Shown in pieces: positions 8,974-16,487 of a stretch of DNA of 37,852 nucleotides. The stretch lies in NCBI GenBank assembly GCA_018660505.1, contig JABJKE010000035.1, positions 1 through 37,852 on the forward strand. The letters run 5' to 3'. The number at the start of each line of letters is the position of its first letter. Positions within the stretch are counted from its first letter, which is position 1. The notes under the pieces are model-generated. The model did no database searches, had not been told where the DNA came from, and saw nothing but the letters and a program-made list of their open reading frames with translations. The DNA is from Rhodobiaceae bacterium (GTDB lineage: Bacteria; Pseudomonadota; Alphaproteobacteria; RS24). The translations under genes were made by a program, and so were the position numbers.

Positions 8974-9047
8974 TTTTAACTCCCCTGATTTTGTAAATTT
9001 AGTCTAGTGGCGTGCGCGGCGACCGAGCAAGCTTTTAATCACATGCC

Positions 9048-9968
9048 TTACATGCCGATTAAATCAGCCCGATTGACGGTGTTTTGAAACAGTCTTGCCG
9101 AGGCCGCGTCCACCATCACGCCTTTATGGCCAACCGAGCCAAGCCCTTCGGCGGCGGCTTTTTCATAGACCGCAATCACCTCGCGCGCGAAATCGACATC
9201 TTCTTGGCTCGGCGAGAAAATATCGAGCGCCGGCTCAATTTGCGCCGGATGAATGGCCCATTTGCCAACCATGCCCAGCATCAACGACCGCTGGCACTCG
9301 ATTTTATAGGCGTCGATATTGTTGAAATCGACAAAGGGCCCATCCACCGCATCGAGGCCGGCGGCGCGCGCCGCAATGGTCATTTGATAGCGCGGGTAAT
9401 GGAAAATATCACCCGGATAGCCTTGCGTGTCGCCGATGTTTTTCATCACCAAGCCTTGCGAGGCGGCATAATCGCCCATGCCAAAAATCATACATTCCAA
9501 GCGCTCGCAACTGGTCGCAATCTCGGCGACATTTTGCATGGCTTCCACTTCCTCGATTAAAACCTCGAGGCCGATTTTGTGCTCTAAGCCCAATTTCATT
9601 TCCAATTGCGTCAGCAGCGTATCGGCAAATTGCACGTCCGAGGCGTTCAGCGGTTTGGGCAGCATAATCGTATCGATGTTTTTGCCGGCCTTCTCAACCA
9701 CCGTGATAATGTCTTCATGGCACCATGGCGTGCCGATATCATTAACCCGCACACAGCGCACCGTATCGCCCCAATCGAGGTGATTGAGCGCCTCGACAAT
9801 GGTCTCGCGCGCGCCCGCTTTGGCCGAAGGGGCGACCGCGTCTTCTAAATCACAAAACACATGGTCGGCCTTGGAGGCCGCCGCTTTTGTCAGCATTTTC
9901 TCGCTAACGCCCGGAACCGCCAGTTGCGAGCGCCGCAAGCGCATCGGTTTTTTTGCCGTTTGGGTCAT
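9048..9968 (-). CDS. HpcH/HpaI-family CoA ester lyase (malyl-CoA lyase-like)
   Basis: TIM-barrel C-C lyase of the citrate lyase beta / malyl-CoA lyase family, 306 residues. Recognisable elements are LRRSQLAVPGVSEKML, the metal-binding DLEDAVAP, VRVND (substrate Arg), IMLPKP, GLEVLIEEVEAM (metal-binding Glu) and FGMGDYAAS, ending with KWAIHPAQIEPA. The length and the motif set fit the L-malyl-CoA/beta-methylmalyl-CoA lyase group, which cleaves or forms malyl-CoA from glyoxylate and acetyl- or propionyl-CoA. Exact substrate is inferred only. An AGAGAG-type ribosome site precedes the ATG. It lies 74 bases upstream of the MFS gene and 42 downstream of the DUF3604 gene on the same strand, which looks like one transcription unit. 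Confidence 0.88.
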   Translation of the reverse strand: MTQTAKKPMRLRRSQLAVPGVSEKMLTKAAASKADHVFCDLEDAVAPSAKAGARETIVEALNHLDWGDTVRCVRVNDIGTPWCHEDIITVVEKAGKNIDTIMLPKPLNASDVQFADTLLTQLEMKLGLEHKIGLEVLIEEVEAMQNVAEIATSCERLECMIFGMGDYAASQGLVMKNIGDTQGYPGDIFHYPRYQMTIAARAAGLDAVDGPFVDFNNIDAYKIECQRSLMLGMVGKWAIHPAQIEPALDIFSPSQEDVDFAREVIAVYEKAAAEGLGSVGHKGVMVDAASARLFQNTVNRADLIGM

Positions 9969-10010
9969 ATCGTCTCTCTCTACTTAATCTCGAATAGGGG
10001 CAAGATGCGC

Positions 10011-12287
10011 CTATTTAAACTTACTGTTATTATGCTCGACATAAATCGGCGACGACCAAGCGCGCTCCTCGACGGGGGCCAAACAATCGTCGGTTGCGTC
10101 CGTGCGGTCATCGCCATAGCAAATATTCAGGCTCAGGCAATTGCCTTTATCATCATAGGTGCAGCGCAAATTATCGGCGTTGATTTTCTTCGTCGGCTCC
10201 TGAATGGCGCGCACATAATAGGTCGCCATGCGTTTGGCCTTGGCAAATTCAGGGTCGGTGAAGGTGAACGAACAGCCATTGCCTGTGTCTCGGCACCGGT
10301 GAACCTTCCATTTATCCTCAATCAAATCGGCCACGTCTTCCTCTGGGCTGGTTTGTGGGCGAATGCGAACCACCTCAATGCGGGTGATTTTCAACCGCTC
10401 TTCCGACGGATTGAAACATTCATTGGCGCATATTTTTTGCAATCTATCGGCGCCCAAAGCGGTGGCGGCATCTTCCGGACAGCCCGGTTTTTGTTTATGG
10501 GCGCCCACGGCCTTCACCTCAAATACTGGCGATTTAGAGGCTTGGGTGGTGCTGCCCATCTGGGTGCCGTCTTGGGTGTTGAACCAAAGCAAAATCCGCG
10601 CGCCGCTGGTGCCATAGGTTTCGCGCGCTTTCATGGCGGCAAAAATCTCTTCTCGGCTGCGCCCTTGCGCATGCACGGCGGCCAGACCGCCCGTTGTCCA
10701 GAAGCTGGCTTGGCGTTCTAACTCGGTCGCGCCAAAGCCGCGTTGGGCCACCTCGTCTTGGTCCAGCGGCTCGGAAATGGATTTCTTCTCGCCTTTTGGA
10801 TAGACCCGATCAATCAAGTCTTCGCGCAAGCGAACCGCTTCGGTGTTGCGCAACCGATCGATGTCTTTATAGCCCGTGCCCGGGCGGGCGCGGTGATTAT
10901 CGCTCGAGGCAATGACGCCCCAGTTCAACCGCGTGGGGGCTTTATCTGTATCGTCGAAATTGCGAATGGCCAAAGCATATTGCAGGCTATTGCCGGGCCG
11001 GTGGCCGAAGCCCGGCAAGAAGCAATCTTTGCATTGGCCGGCATCCAACCACTCTTCAATCGGTGTGCCGGGCACGGTGATATGCGCTGCCACACTGGCA
11101 TTGGCGGCATTGTAGCGGGCTTCGGCGGCGCGCACTTGGCAATCTTCCGGGCTTTCGCCATCGGCCAAACAGCGGGCTTGAATAAGCGTGCCAGCCTGCC
11201 AACAGCTTGGCAGATAATTGGGCGTCGGTGCGGGGCATGTGGCCAATCCGGTGGTCGCATCATAAATCACCGACCGCCAATCGCGATATTCTTCCGAGTT
11301 GCCGTGTCCCGACATCACCTCCATCAGCTGCATGGCTTCGGGGCGGTTGGCGGCTTTCAAATGTTTGTCAAAAGTCGTGCCCGTGGGCGTATACATCCCC
11401 CAACTGGTGCCATGCGGAATAATTAAGGGGTCGAGCTTTTGTTGCTCGAGGCTTTTCACCAGAGCGCCGGGCGTATCGGCAATCTCAAAACACTCTGCCG
11501 ATAATTCATCGGCTGGTACATCGGGCGCACAAAGCGGCACTTTCGAGGCTTGGTCTAAAAACGTGCGAATGTCGTAATAATCTTGGCGGTTTTCAAAATC
11601 GAGCGCCGCCAGCGCCAAGGGCACCAAAGATTTGCCATTGGTGCGCAGCGCATCCACCGTTATCCCGCCAGAGGCGATGGGGCGTTTGGCCAATTTGGCG
11701 TCTTCGAGGTCTTGGAAGATAACATTCTTATGGCCGTAATGCTCTTCGGGGCGCGCGCCCACTTGCGTCCACTCGAAGCCCACAAAACTCACCATATCGG
11801 GGCTCTCGCCATTGCTTGATTTGGCGTTGCAGGCGCGAATGCTTTGCTTGGCATCTTCCCAACGTTTGGGCGTCGAGGCTTCGGCATGGTCGGTAATCGA
11901 CCAGAAATCTAGCGCCGAACAATGGCGGGCATAGTCACAAGCATCGGCTAGCGGATGCGAGCCCTCGCCGCCGTAAATCGGTAAAGACCATAAAAACGCA
12001 TCGGTAGAATTGGTTGTATGGACGTGCAAATCGCCGAATAAGATTTGCTTATCTTTCGGCTCGCTGGCGCTCTTCGCGCCGCTTCGGCTCGCGTGCAAAG
12101 CTTGTGCAATGGCCTTTTGCTCGTCGTCGCGGGCCTGCACTAAAATATCGCTACGCGCGGCGCCGATAATCTCGCCGGGCCCGCGGTCTTGGCCCAGCCA
12201 ACCTTGTTGCGCGGCCAGCAAATAAGCGCCCGTTACGCCGATGAAACTAACGATCAATGCGATAAATGTGTGACGGATGAGTGCCAT
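10011..12287 (-). CDS. DUF3604 protein, exported, PHP-like metal hydrolase fold
   Basis: Large 758-residue protein of the DUF3604 family, whose function is not established. The N-terminus has a membrane/signal helix (about residues 7-26, IALIVSFIGVTGAYLLAA), so it acts in the periplasm or at the membrane. FGDLHVHTTNSTDAF (about 86-100) and FWSITDHAEA are the His/Asp boxes that resemble PHP-family metal sites. Later ASSDNHRARPGTGYK and EERAWSSPIYVEH are characteristic DUF3604 segments. Many Cys residues in the second half may form disulfides, fitting an exported enzyme. GGGAAAG lies 6 bases before the ATG. It heads the run DUF3604-lyase-MFS. The last residues are encoded by the sequence that recurs at 727-750. 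Confidence 0.88.
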   Translation of the reverse strand: MALIRHTFIALIVSFIGVTGAYLLAAQQGWLGQDRGPGEIIGAARSDILVQARDDEQKAIAQALHASRSGAKSASEPKDKQILFGDLHVHTTNSTDAFLWSLPIYGGEGSHPLADACDYARHCSALDFWSITDHAEASTPKRWEDAKQSIRACNAKSSNGESPDMVSFVGFEWTQVGARPEEHYGHKNVIFQDLEDAKLAKRPIASGGITVDALRTNGKSLVPLALAALDFENRQDYYDIRTFLDQASKVPLCAPDVPADELSAECFEIADTPGALVKSLEQQKLDPLIIPHGTSWGMYTPTGTTFDKHLKAANRPEAMQLMEVMSGHGNSEEYRDWRSVIYDATTGLATCPAPTPNYLPSCWQAGTLIQARCLADGESPEDCQVRAAEARYNAANASVAAHITVPGTPIEEWLDAGQCKDCFLPGFGHRPGNSLQYALAIRNFDDTDKAPTRLNWGVIASSDNHRARPGTGYKDIDRLRNTEAVRLREDLIDRVYPKGEKKSISEPLDQDEVAQRGFGATELERQASFWTTGGLAAVHAQGRSREEIFAAMKARETYGTSGARILLWFNTQDGTQMGSTTQASKSPVFEVKAVGAHKQKPGCPEDAATALGADRLQKICANECFNPSEERLKITRIEVVRIRPQTSPEEDVADLIEDKWKVHRCRDTGNGCSFTFTDPEFAKAKRMATYYVRAIQEPTKKINADNLRCTYDDKGNCLSLNICYGDDRTDATDDCLAPVEERAWSSPIYVEHNNSKFK
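10032..10055 (-). repeat. 24-bp repeat, right copy, inside the DUF3604 gene end
   Basis: This is the intact coding copy (encoding SSPIYVEH) of the sequence found at 727-750, 23 of 24 bases identical and in the same orientation. The two copies bracket about 9.3 kb that contains all of the accessory genes from the amine oxidase to the CoA lyase. Confidence 0.6.
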
Positions 12288-12376
12288 GATGCTTTCCCAA
12301 AATCTTATTTTTCAACGGTAGTAAGATTTGTCGGTTTTACGAAAGATGTCAAACCCTGAAACGCAAGCGAAACGGC

Positions 12377-12796
12377 TTAGCCTGGCTCTCGCGGCAAGAG
12401 TTTAAATGTGGCCGAGGCGCGCGCCACTTCTTGCTCTTTATCATTGAACAAAACCGCCTCGCTAAACGAGACGCTGCGGCCCATGCGAAGCACTTTGCCT
12501 TTAGCAATATAGGCGCCGGGTCGACCCGCTTTGAAAAAGCTGGTTTTCAATTCTAAGGTCACCTGCCCGCGATATTTGTCGAAATCCAACATCGAGCGCG
12601 AGGCCACGCCGCAAGCGGTATCCAGCATGGTGGCAAAGGCCCCGCCATGCAGAATACCTTGCAGGTTGAGCCAAATATCGCCCAGCTCAAAATGCACTTC
12701 GCTGATACCGTTTTCCATAGTCACCAGCTTGCGGCCAATCAATTGGCTAATTTCGGGAACCGATTTATTGCCATCATGTCCGGGTAAAGGTGTCAT
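12377..12796 (-). CDS. PaaI-family hotdog thioesterase
   Basis: Acyl-CoA thioesterase of the hotdog fold, 139 residues, the usual size. LQGILHGGAFATMLDTACGVA is the PaaI-type active-site segment (the HGG loop, with the Asp/Glu position on the following helix), and VTLELKTSFFKAGRPGAYIAKGKVLRMGRSVSFSEAVLFND forms the typical beta-sheet core. It hydrolyses thioesters, often phenylacetyl- or aryl-CoA; the true substrate is unknown. The ATG overlaps the stop of the glutathione transferase gene by 4 bases, so it is translated as the last gene of the three-gene operon OYE-gst-thioesterase. Confidence 0.88.
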   Translation of the reverse strand: MTPLPGHDGNKSVPEISQLIGRKLVTMENGISEVHFELGDIWLNLQGILHGGAFATMLDTACGVASRSMLDFDKYRGQVTLELKTSFFKAGRPGAYIAKGKVLRMGRSVSFSEAVLFNDKEQEVARASATFKLLPREPG

Positions 12797-13419
12797 AGAG
12801 ATTTCGCCCCCAGCACCTCATGCGACGCACAGCGCGCCATATAGGCCGTGATATTTTTTAAATCTGCATCCACCGGCTGGCTGACTTTCGCTAGGAAAGA
12901 AACCAAAGGATAAAACGCGCAATCGACATAGGTCAGGCGCGGGCCGCAAATAAAGTCATTGTCTTGCATCTGCGTCTCTAGCCACGCCAAGCCATCGTGC
13001 CCGATAAGCTTCATCGTCGCGCCAATATTCGGGTCAATGCGCATCCGTGGCCCAAAAAACGCGGCCCCCTCGCTGTGGCGATAGCCCATCATCATCGGCG
13101 CCAGCACCAAATAATCCATCTGCCGCATCCGCATCCGCGTATGCGCCCGCTCGGCCGCCGTGGAGCCCACTAAAACTGGGTCTGGTTTCAGCTCTTCCAA
13201 ATATTCCGCAATGGCCGCAACTTCGGCAATCACTTGGCCTTCGGGGGTTTGCAAAGCTGGCAATTGGCCTGCTGGGTTTACGGTCGCGAAATCATCCGAG
13301 CGGTTTTCACCGCCCAGCAAATCCACCGAGATGGTTTCTACCTCGATGCCTTTGATGGCCAGAATATTTTCGACCGCGCGCGGATTGGGCGCTCTGTCTG
13401 CCGTGTAGAACTTCAACAT
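12793..13419 (-). CDS. Glutathione S-transferase family protein
   Basis: Cytosolic GST-fold protein of 208 residues. The thioredoxin-like N-terminal domain reads MLKFYTADRAPNPRAVENILAIKGIEVE, with NPAGQLPALQTPEGQVIAEVAAIAEYLEE giving the cis-Pro and the acidic glutathione gamma-glutamyl contact (usually ES, here EV). The C-terminal helical domain ends with LTYVDCAFYPLVSFL, the N-capping box. A catalytic Ser, Cys or Tyr is not obvious: the tip of helix 1 reads APNPR. It likely conjugates or reduces electrophiles with glutathione. Its ATG overlaps the TAA of the OYE gene by one base and its end overlaps the thioesterase start, so the three genes are tightly coupled. Confidence 0.88.
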   Translation of the reverse strand: MLKFYTADRAPNPRAVENILAIKGIEVETISVDLLGGENRSDDFATVNPAGQLPALQTPEGQVIAEVAAIAEYLEELKPDPVLVGSTAAERAHTRMRMRQMDYLVLAPMMMGYRHSEGAAFFGPRMRIDPNIGATMKLIGHDGLAWLETQMQDNDFICGPRLTYVDCAFYPLVSFLAKVSQPVDADLKNITAYMARCASHEVLGAKSL

Positions 13420-14519
13420 TACGATAGGCTCATCATGTGATCGCGTTCAAACGCTTTGAGCTGGTCAAAATTGCCCGCGCGAATTTTATTGGCCCATTCC
13501 GGATCGCTCAATAAGGCGCGGCCAACGCCGACCAAATCAAATTCACCTTTTTCAAGCCGCTCGGTAAGCCCGTCGATGGGCGCAGCCTCAGAGCTTTCGC
13601 CGCCCATGCCAGCGACAAATTCGCCGGTCAGCCCCACAGAGCCGACGGTGATGGTTGGCAGGCCGGTAAGCTGTTTGGTCCAGCCCGCGAAATTGAGGTC
13701 AGAGCCCTCAAATTCTGGTTCCCAGAAACGACGGGTCGAGCAATCGAAACAATCGAGCCCAGCATCGACCAAAGGCTGCAAGAAAGCTTTCAGCTTCTCG
13801 GGGTCGGTGGCCATTTTATGGTCGAAGTCTTGTTGCTTCCACTGCGATATCCGCAAGATGAGCGGGAAATCTTTGCCCACAGCGGCACGCGCTTTTTCGA
13901 TAATCTCAACCGCAAAGGCGGTCCGTTCTTCCAATGCGCCGCCATACTCATCATCGCGCTCATTGGTGCCTTCCCAGAAAAAAGTATCGATGAGATAGCC
14001 ATGGGCGCCATGAAACTGCACGCCGTCGAAGCCAGCTTCGCGCGCCGCTTCTGTGCCTTTGGCAAAAGCGTCGGCGATATCTGTGATGTCTTGCTGGGTC
14101 ATGGCTTTGCCGACTTCCTTGCCCGGATATTTCAAACCCGATGGCGACAAAGTGCTGGCGTCTGGGTTGAGGCCAGAGCCTTCAAACCGCATGGAGCCCG
14201 TGTGCCAAAGTTGCGGCATGATAAGCCCGCCGCCTTCGTGCACTTCTGCGGCCACGCGTTTCCAGCCGTCTAGGGCTTGCTTGGTATGGAAATCTGGAAT
14301 TTTATCATCCATGCTGGCCGACGGATGGTCGATGGTTGTGCCTTCGGTGATGATGAGCCCCACGCCGCCTTCGGCGCGCCGCCGATAATAGGCCGCCACG
14401 TCTTCGGTTGGGTGACCGCCCGGCGAAAAACTGCGCGTCATCGGTGCCATGACAATACGATTGGGAATTTCGAGACCGTTTAAGGTGAACGATGAAAACA
14501 GGGCTGGGTAATGGGTCAT
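13419..14519 (-). CDS. Old Yellow Enzyme family NADH:flavin oxidoreductase
   Basis: FMN-dependent ene-reductase-type oxidoreductase, 366 residues. It shows NGLEIPNRIVMAPMTRSFSPGG, MPQLWHTGS, the substrate-binding pair in FHGAHGYLIDTFFW (His 170 and His 173), NERDDEYGG, LRISQWKQQDFD, and the late flavin-phosphate loop DLVGVGRALLSDPEW. These are the standard OYE landmarks. The start at 14519 has AAGGAG 6 bases upstream; the frame extends to 14558 without a better site. It is the first gene of an operon with GST and a PaaI-type thioesterase, a set that would handle electrophilic enones and CoA thioesters. The upstream region, shared with divergent hspQ, contains a palindrome that could control it. 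Confidence 0.9.
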   Translation of the reverse strand: MTHYPALFSSFTLNGLEIPNRIVMAPMTRSFSPGGHPTEDVAAYYRRRAEGGVGLIITEGTTIDHPSASMDDKIPDFHTKQALDGWKRVAAEVHEGGGLIMPQLWHTGSMRFEGSGLNPDASTLSPSGLKYPGKEVGKAMTQQDITDIADAFAKGTEAAREAGFDGVQFHGAHGYLIDTFFWEGTNERDDEYGGALEERTAFAVEIIEKARAAVGKDFPLILRISQWKQQDFDHKMATDPEKLKAFLQPLVDAGLDCFDCSTRRFWEPEFEGSDLNFAGWTKQLTGLPTITVGSVGLTGEFVAGMGGESSEAAPIDGLTERLEKGEFDLVGVGRALLSDPEWANKIRAGNFDQLKAFERDHMMSLS

Positions 14520-14580
14520 GACGGCTCCTTGGTTGCATAACAATGGTTTGGATGCCAAACTTATCCTGCGTTAAGGTAAA

Positions 14581-14597
14581 TGCAAGACTATCTTGCA
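14581..14597. promoter_or_regulatory. Palindrome between OYE operon and hspQ
   Basis: Perfect 7-bp arms TGCAAGA (14581-14587) and TCTTGCA (14591-14597) flank a 3-base CTA centre. It lies 62 bases upstream of the OYE start and 37 upstream of the preferred hspQ GTG, so it is well placed as an operator for one or both. No regulator gene is adjacent. It has no T-run, which makes a terminator unlikely. Confidence 0.45.
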
Positions 14598-14633
14598 AGA
14601 ATAACAGACAACCCCCCAACAAATGGAGCTTTT

Positions 14634-14963
14634 GTGCAAAGTAAAACAGCAAAATTTCAGATTGGCGACATCGTAAAGCACCGATTCTTCGCCTTTCGCG
14701 GGGTTATCTTTGACGTCGACCCCGTCTTCGCCAATACCGAAGAATGGTGGGAATCTATCCCCGCGGAAGTGCGCCCACATAAAGACCAGCCGTTTTATCA
14801 TTTGCTCGCCGAAAACGACCAAACCGAATATATCGCTTATGTATCTGAGCAAAACCTGCTGAGCGATACCTCAGAGGAGCCTGTGCGCCACCCACAAGTC
14901 GATGAAATTTTCGATACATTTGATGGCGCGCGCTATGCGGTTCGGGTAAATAAAACCCATTAG
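14634..14963 (+). CDS. hspQ: Heat shock protein HspQ
   Basis: Small hemimethylated-DNA-binding-fold (YccV/HspQ) protein. AKFQIGDIVKHRFFAFRGVIFDVDP, then NTEEWWESIPAEVRPHKDQPFYHLLAEN and YIAYVSEQNLL, are the core; the NTEEWW insertion is typical of alphaproteobacterial members. In E. coli the protein helps degrade or hold proteins in the Lon-linked heat response; the same role is assumed here. The GTG at 14634 has GGAG 5 bases upstream and gives 109 residues, near the family's 105. The alternative ATG at 14580 adds 18 unconserved residues and would overlap the palindrome at 14581-14597. The gene diverges from the OYE operon. Confidence 0.9.
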   Translation: MQSKTAKFQIGDIVKHRFFAFRGVIFDVDPVFANTEEWWESIPAEVRPHKDQPFYHLLAENDQTEYIAYVSEQNLLSDTSEEPVRHPQVDEIFDTFDGARYAVRVNKTH

Positions 14964-14999
14964 AAAAGCGCCCTCCCTCTCCCGATTTGAAGGCCCACC

Positions 15000-15758
15000 A
15001 TGATAAAACCCATTTTAAGATTTTTTGGACGCCAGATTATCCGCTATCTAGAGCGCCCGATTACCAATTATCGGTCCTATCAATTCATTCCCTTGGCCGA
15101 ATTGGAAGCCTGCCTCAAACCGGGCGATGTTTTATTGGTCGAGGGCAATCAACGGGTTTCTTCGGCGATTAAATATCTCACCCAATCGACGTGGTCGCAC
15201 GCCGCCTATTATGTCGGGCGCGAAGCGGGCCTGCGCGATGAACACGGCCATAAAGCGAGCCTTGTGGAGGCCGATTTGAGCCAGGGCGTGATTGCCACCT
15301 CGCTGACCAAATATCTTGGCTATAACACCCGTATTTGCCGCCCAGAATTAATCACTGCCGCCGACCAAAAGGTGGTCTCGGATTATATTATCGGCTCGCT
15401 CGGCCATTCTTATGATGTCCAGAATGTTATCGATTTGGCGCGCTATTTATTGCCGCAACCGCCTGTGCCCGCCAGTTGGCGACGCAAAATGATTGCGCTG
15501 GGCAGTGGCCAACCCACACAAGCGATTTGCTCCACCCTTATCGCCCGCGCCTTTCAAACGGTCAGCTATCCCATTTTGCCCGAGATTACCCGCGAAAATC
15601 AGCGCGAAGTTATGCATATCCGCCATCACTCGCTGTTTACGCCGCGCGATTTCGACCTCTCGCCATATTTCTCCGTGGTCAAACCTACCATCGAAAAACG
15701 CCCCGATTACAAGGCCTTCGAATGGCAAGGCGAGAAGGATGAGCCCCTTGCGTCGTGA
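15000..15758 (+). CDS. YiiX/YebB-like permuted NlpC/P60 cysteine hydrolase
   Basis: Protein of 252 residues with the permuted papain-like fold of YaeF/YiiX hydrolases. LKPGDVLLVEGNQRVSSAIKYLTQSTWSHAAYYVG (about residues 39-73) holds the catalytic His in the SHAA box, and AICSTLIARAFQ near residue 180 provides the Cys, so the order His then Cys is the permuted one. Members cleave amide or ester bonds of lipids or peptidoglycan peptides; the substrate here is unknown. There is no clear signal peptide. The next gene starts inside its last codons, and a YejA-like binding protein follows at once, so the three probably form one operon concerned with the cell envelope. Confidence 0.75.
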   Translation: MIKPILRFFGRQIIRYLERPITNYRSYQFIPLAELEACLKPGDVLLVEGNQRVSSAIKYLTQSTWSHAAYYVGREAGLRDEHGHKASLVEADLSQGVIATSLTKYLGYNTRICRPELITAADQKVVSDYIIGSLGHSYDVQNVIDLARYLLPQPPVPASWRRKMIALGSGQPTQAICSTLIARAFQTVSYPILPEITRENQREVMHIRHHSLFTPRDFDLSPYFSVVKPTIEKRPDYKAFEWQGEKDEPLAS

Positions 15759-16485
15759 CAATAAACCTTACAGTGTTCGGCTTTTGAACAATTTTGCGCG
15801 CTGGCTCTATACGCGCTGGGTTCTCGTGCCCCAATTCGATAGCGTCGGCACCGGGCTAGAGGTCATCGGCCCCCATCGGCTTGAGGTCTATGGCAAGAAT
15901 ATTCATCTGGGCGAGCATGTGCATATGCAAACCGCCAAGGGCAATCTGTCTCGGCTTTGCACTTGGGCCAATGGCAATGACGACGGCTCGCCAGACCATG
16001 GCCGCATTGATATTGGCAGCCATAGTCTGCTGACCCCAGGCCTGCAAATCGTCTCGGCCCATCACGTCCGCATTGGCGATAATGTGATGATTGCCAGTCG
16101 GGTCTATATCTCCGACGCCGATTGGCACGGCCTCTACGACCGCCTCGCCTCGCCGGGCCAAACCGCCCCGATTACGCTTTGCGATAATGTCTGGTTGGGC
16201 GAAGGGGTAAAAGTGTGCAAAGGCGTGACCATTGGCGAAAACAGCGTCATTGGCGCGGGCGCCGTGGTGACCAAAGATATACCCGCCAATGTGGTGGCGG
16301 CAGGGAATCCCGCTAAAGTGGTCAAACCCTTAGATGAAACGCACCCTATGGTAACCCGCGCGGCTCTATTTGAGGATATTAAAACTTACAATAAAACAAT
16401 GCGTTATCTGCATTATTTAAACCATAAGAATAATAATTATATCAGTTGGATACGCCAATTGATACGACCGTCCAGAAAGGGCTAA
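15739..16485 (+). CDS. Hexapeptide-repeat (LbH) acyltransferase
   Basis: Left-handed beta-helix O-acyltransferase, 248 residues. Hexapeptide turns are visible from HGRIDIGSHSLLTPGLQI through VRIGDNVMIASRVYISDADWH to VWLGEGVKVCKGVTIGENSVIGAGAVVTKDIPANVVAAGNPAKVV, the classic closing segment of maltose/galactoside/serine-type acetyltransferases. The YISDADWHGLYD loop supplies the likely catalytic His. It probably acetylates a sugar of surface glycans. The ATG at 15739 lies within the last 20 bases of the YiiX-like gene, preceded by AAGGCGAG, so translation is coupled; the same frame is open further upstream but that part only shadows the previous gene. Its end is 3 bases before the YejA-like gene. 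Confidence 0.85.
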   Translation: MSPLRRDNKPYSVRLLNNFARWLYTRWVLVPQFDSVGTGLEVIGPHRLEVYGKNIHLGEHVHMQTAKGNLSRLCTWANGNDDGSPDHGRIDIGSHSLLTPGLQIVSAHHVRIGDNVMIASRVYISDADWHGLYDRLASPGQTAPITLCDNVWLGEGVKVCKGVTIGENSVIGAGAVVTKDIPANVVAAGNPAKVVKPLDETHPMVTRAALFEDIKTYNKTMRYLHYLNHKNNNYISWIRQLIRPSRKG

Positions 16486-16487
16486 CC

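Noticed and set aside
9861-10721. A 286-residue plus-strand open frame opposite the CoA lyase and DUF3604 genes
   Set aside because: It lies antisense to two strongly supported genes, has no ribosome site or known motif, and long antisense frames are common in this codon usage.
15493-15738. N-terminal extension of the hexapeptide acyltransferase
   Set aside because: The 82 extra residues are an out-of-frame reading of the YiiX-like gene and lack family similarity; the ATG at 15739 is the reasonable start.
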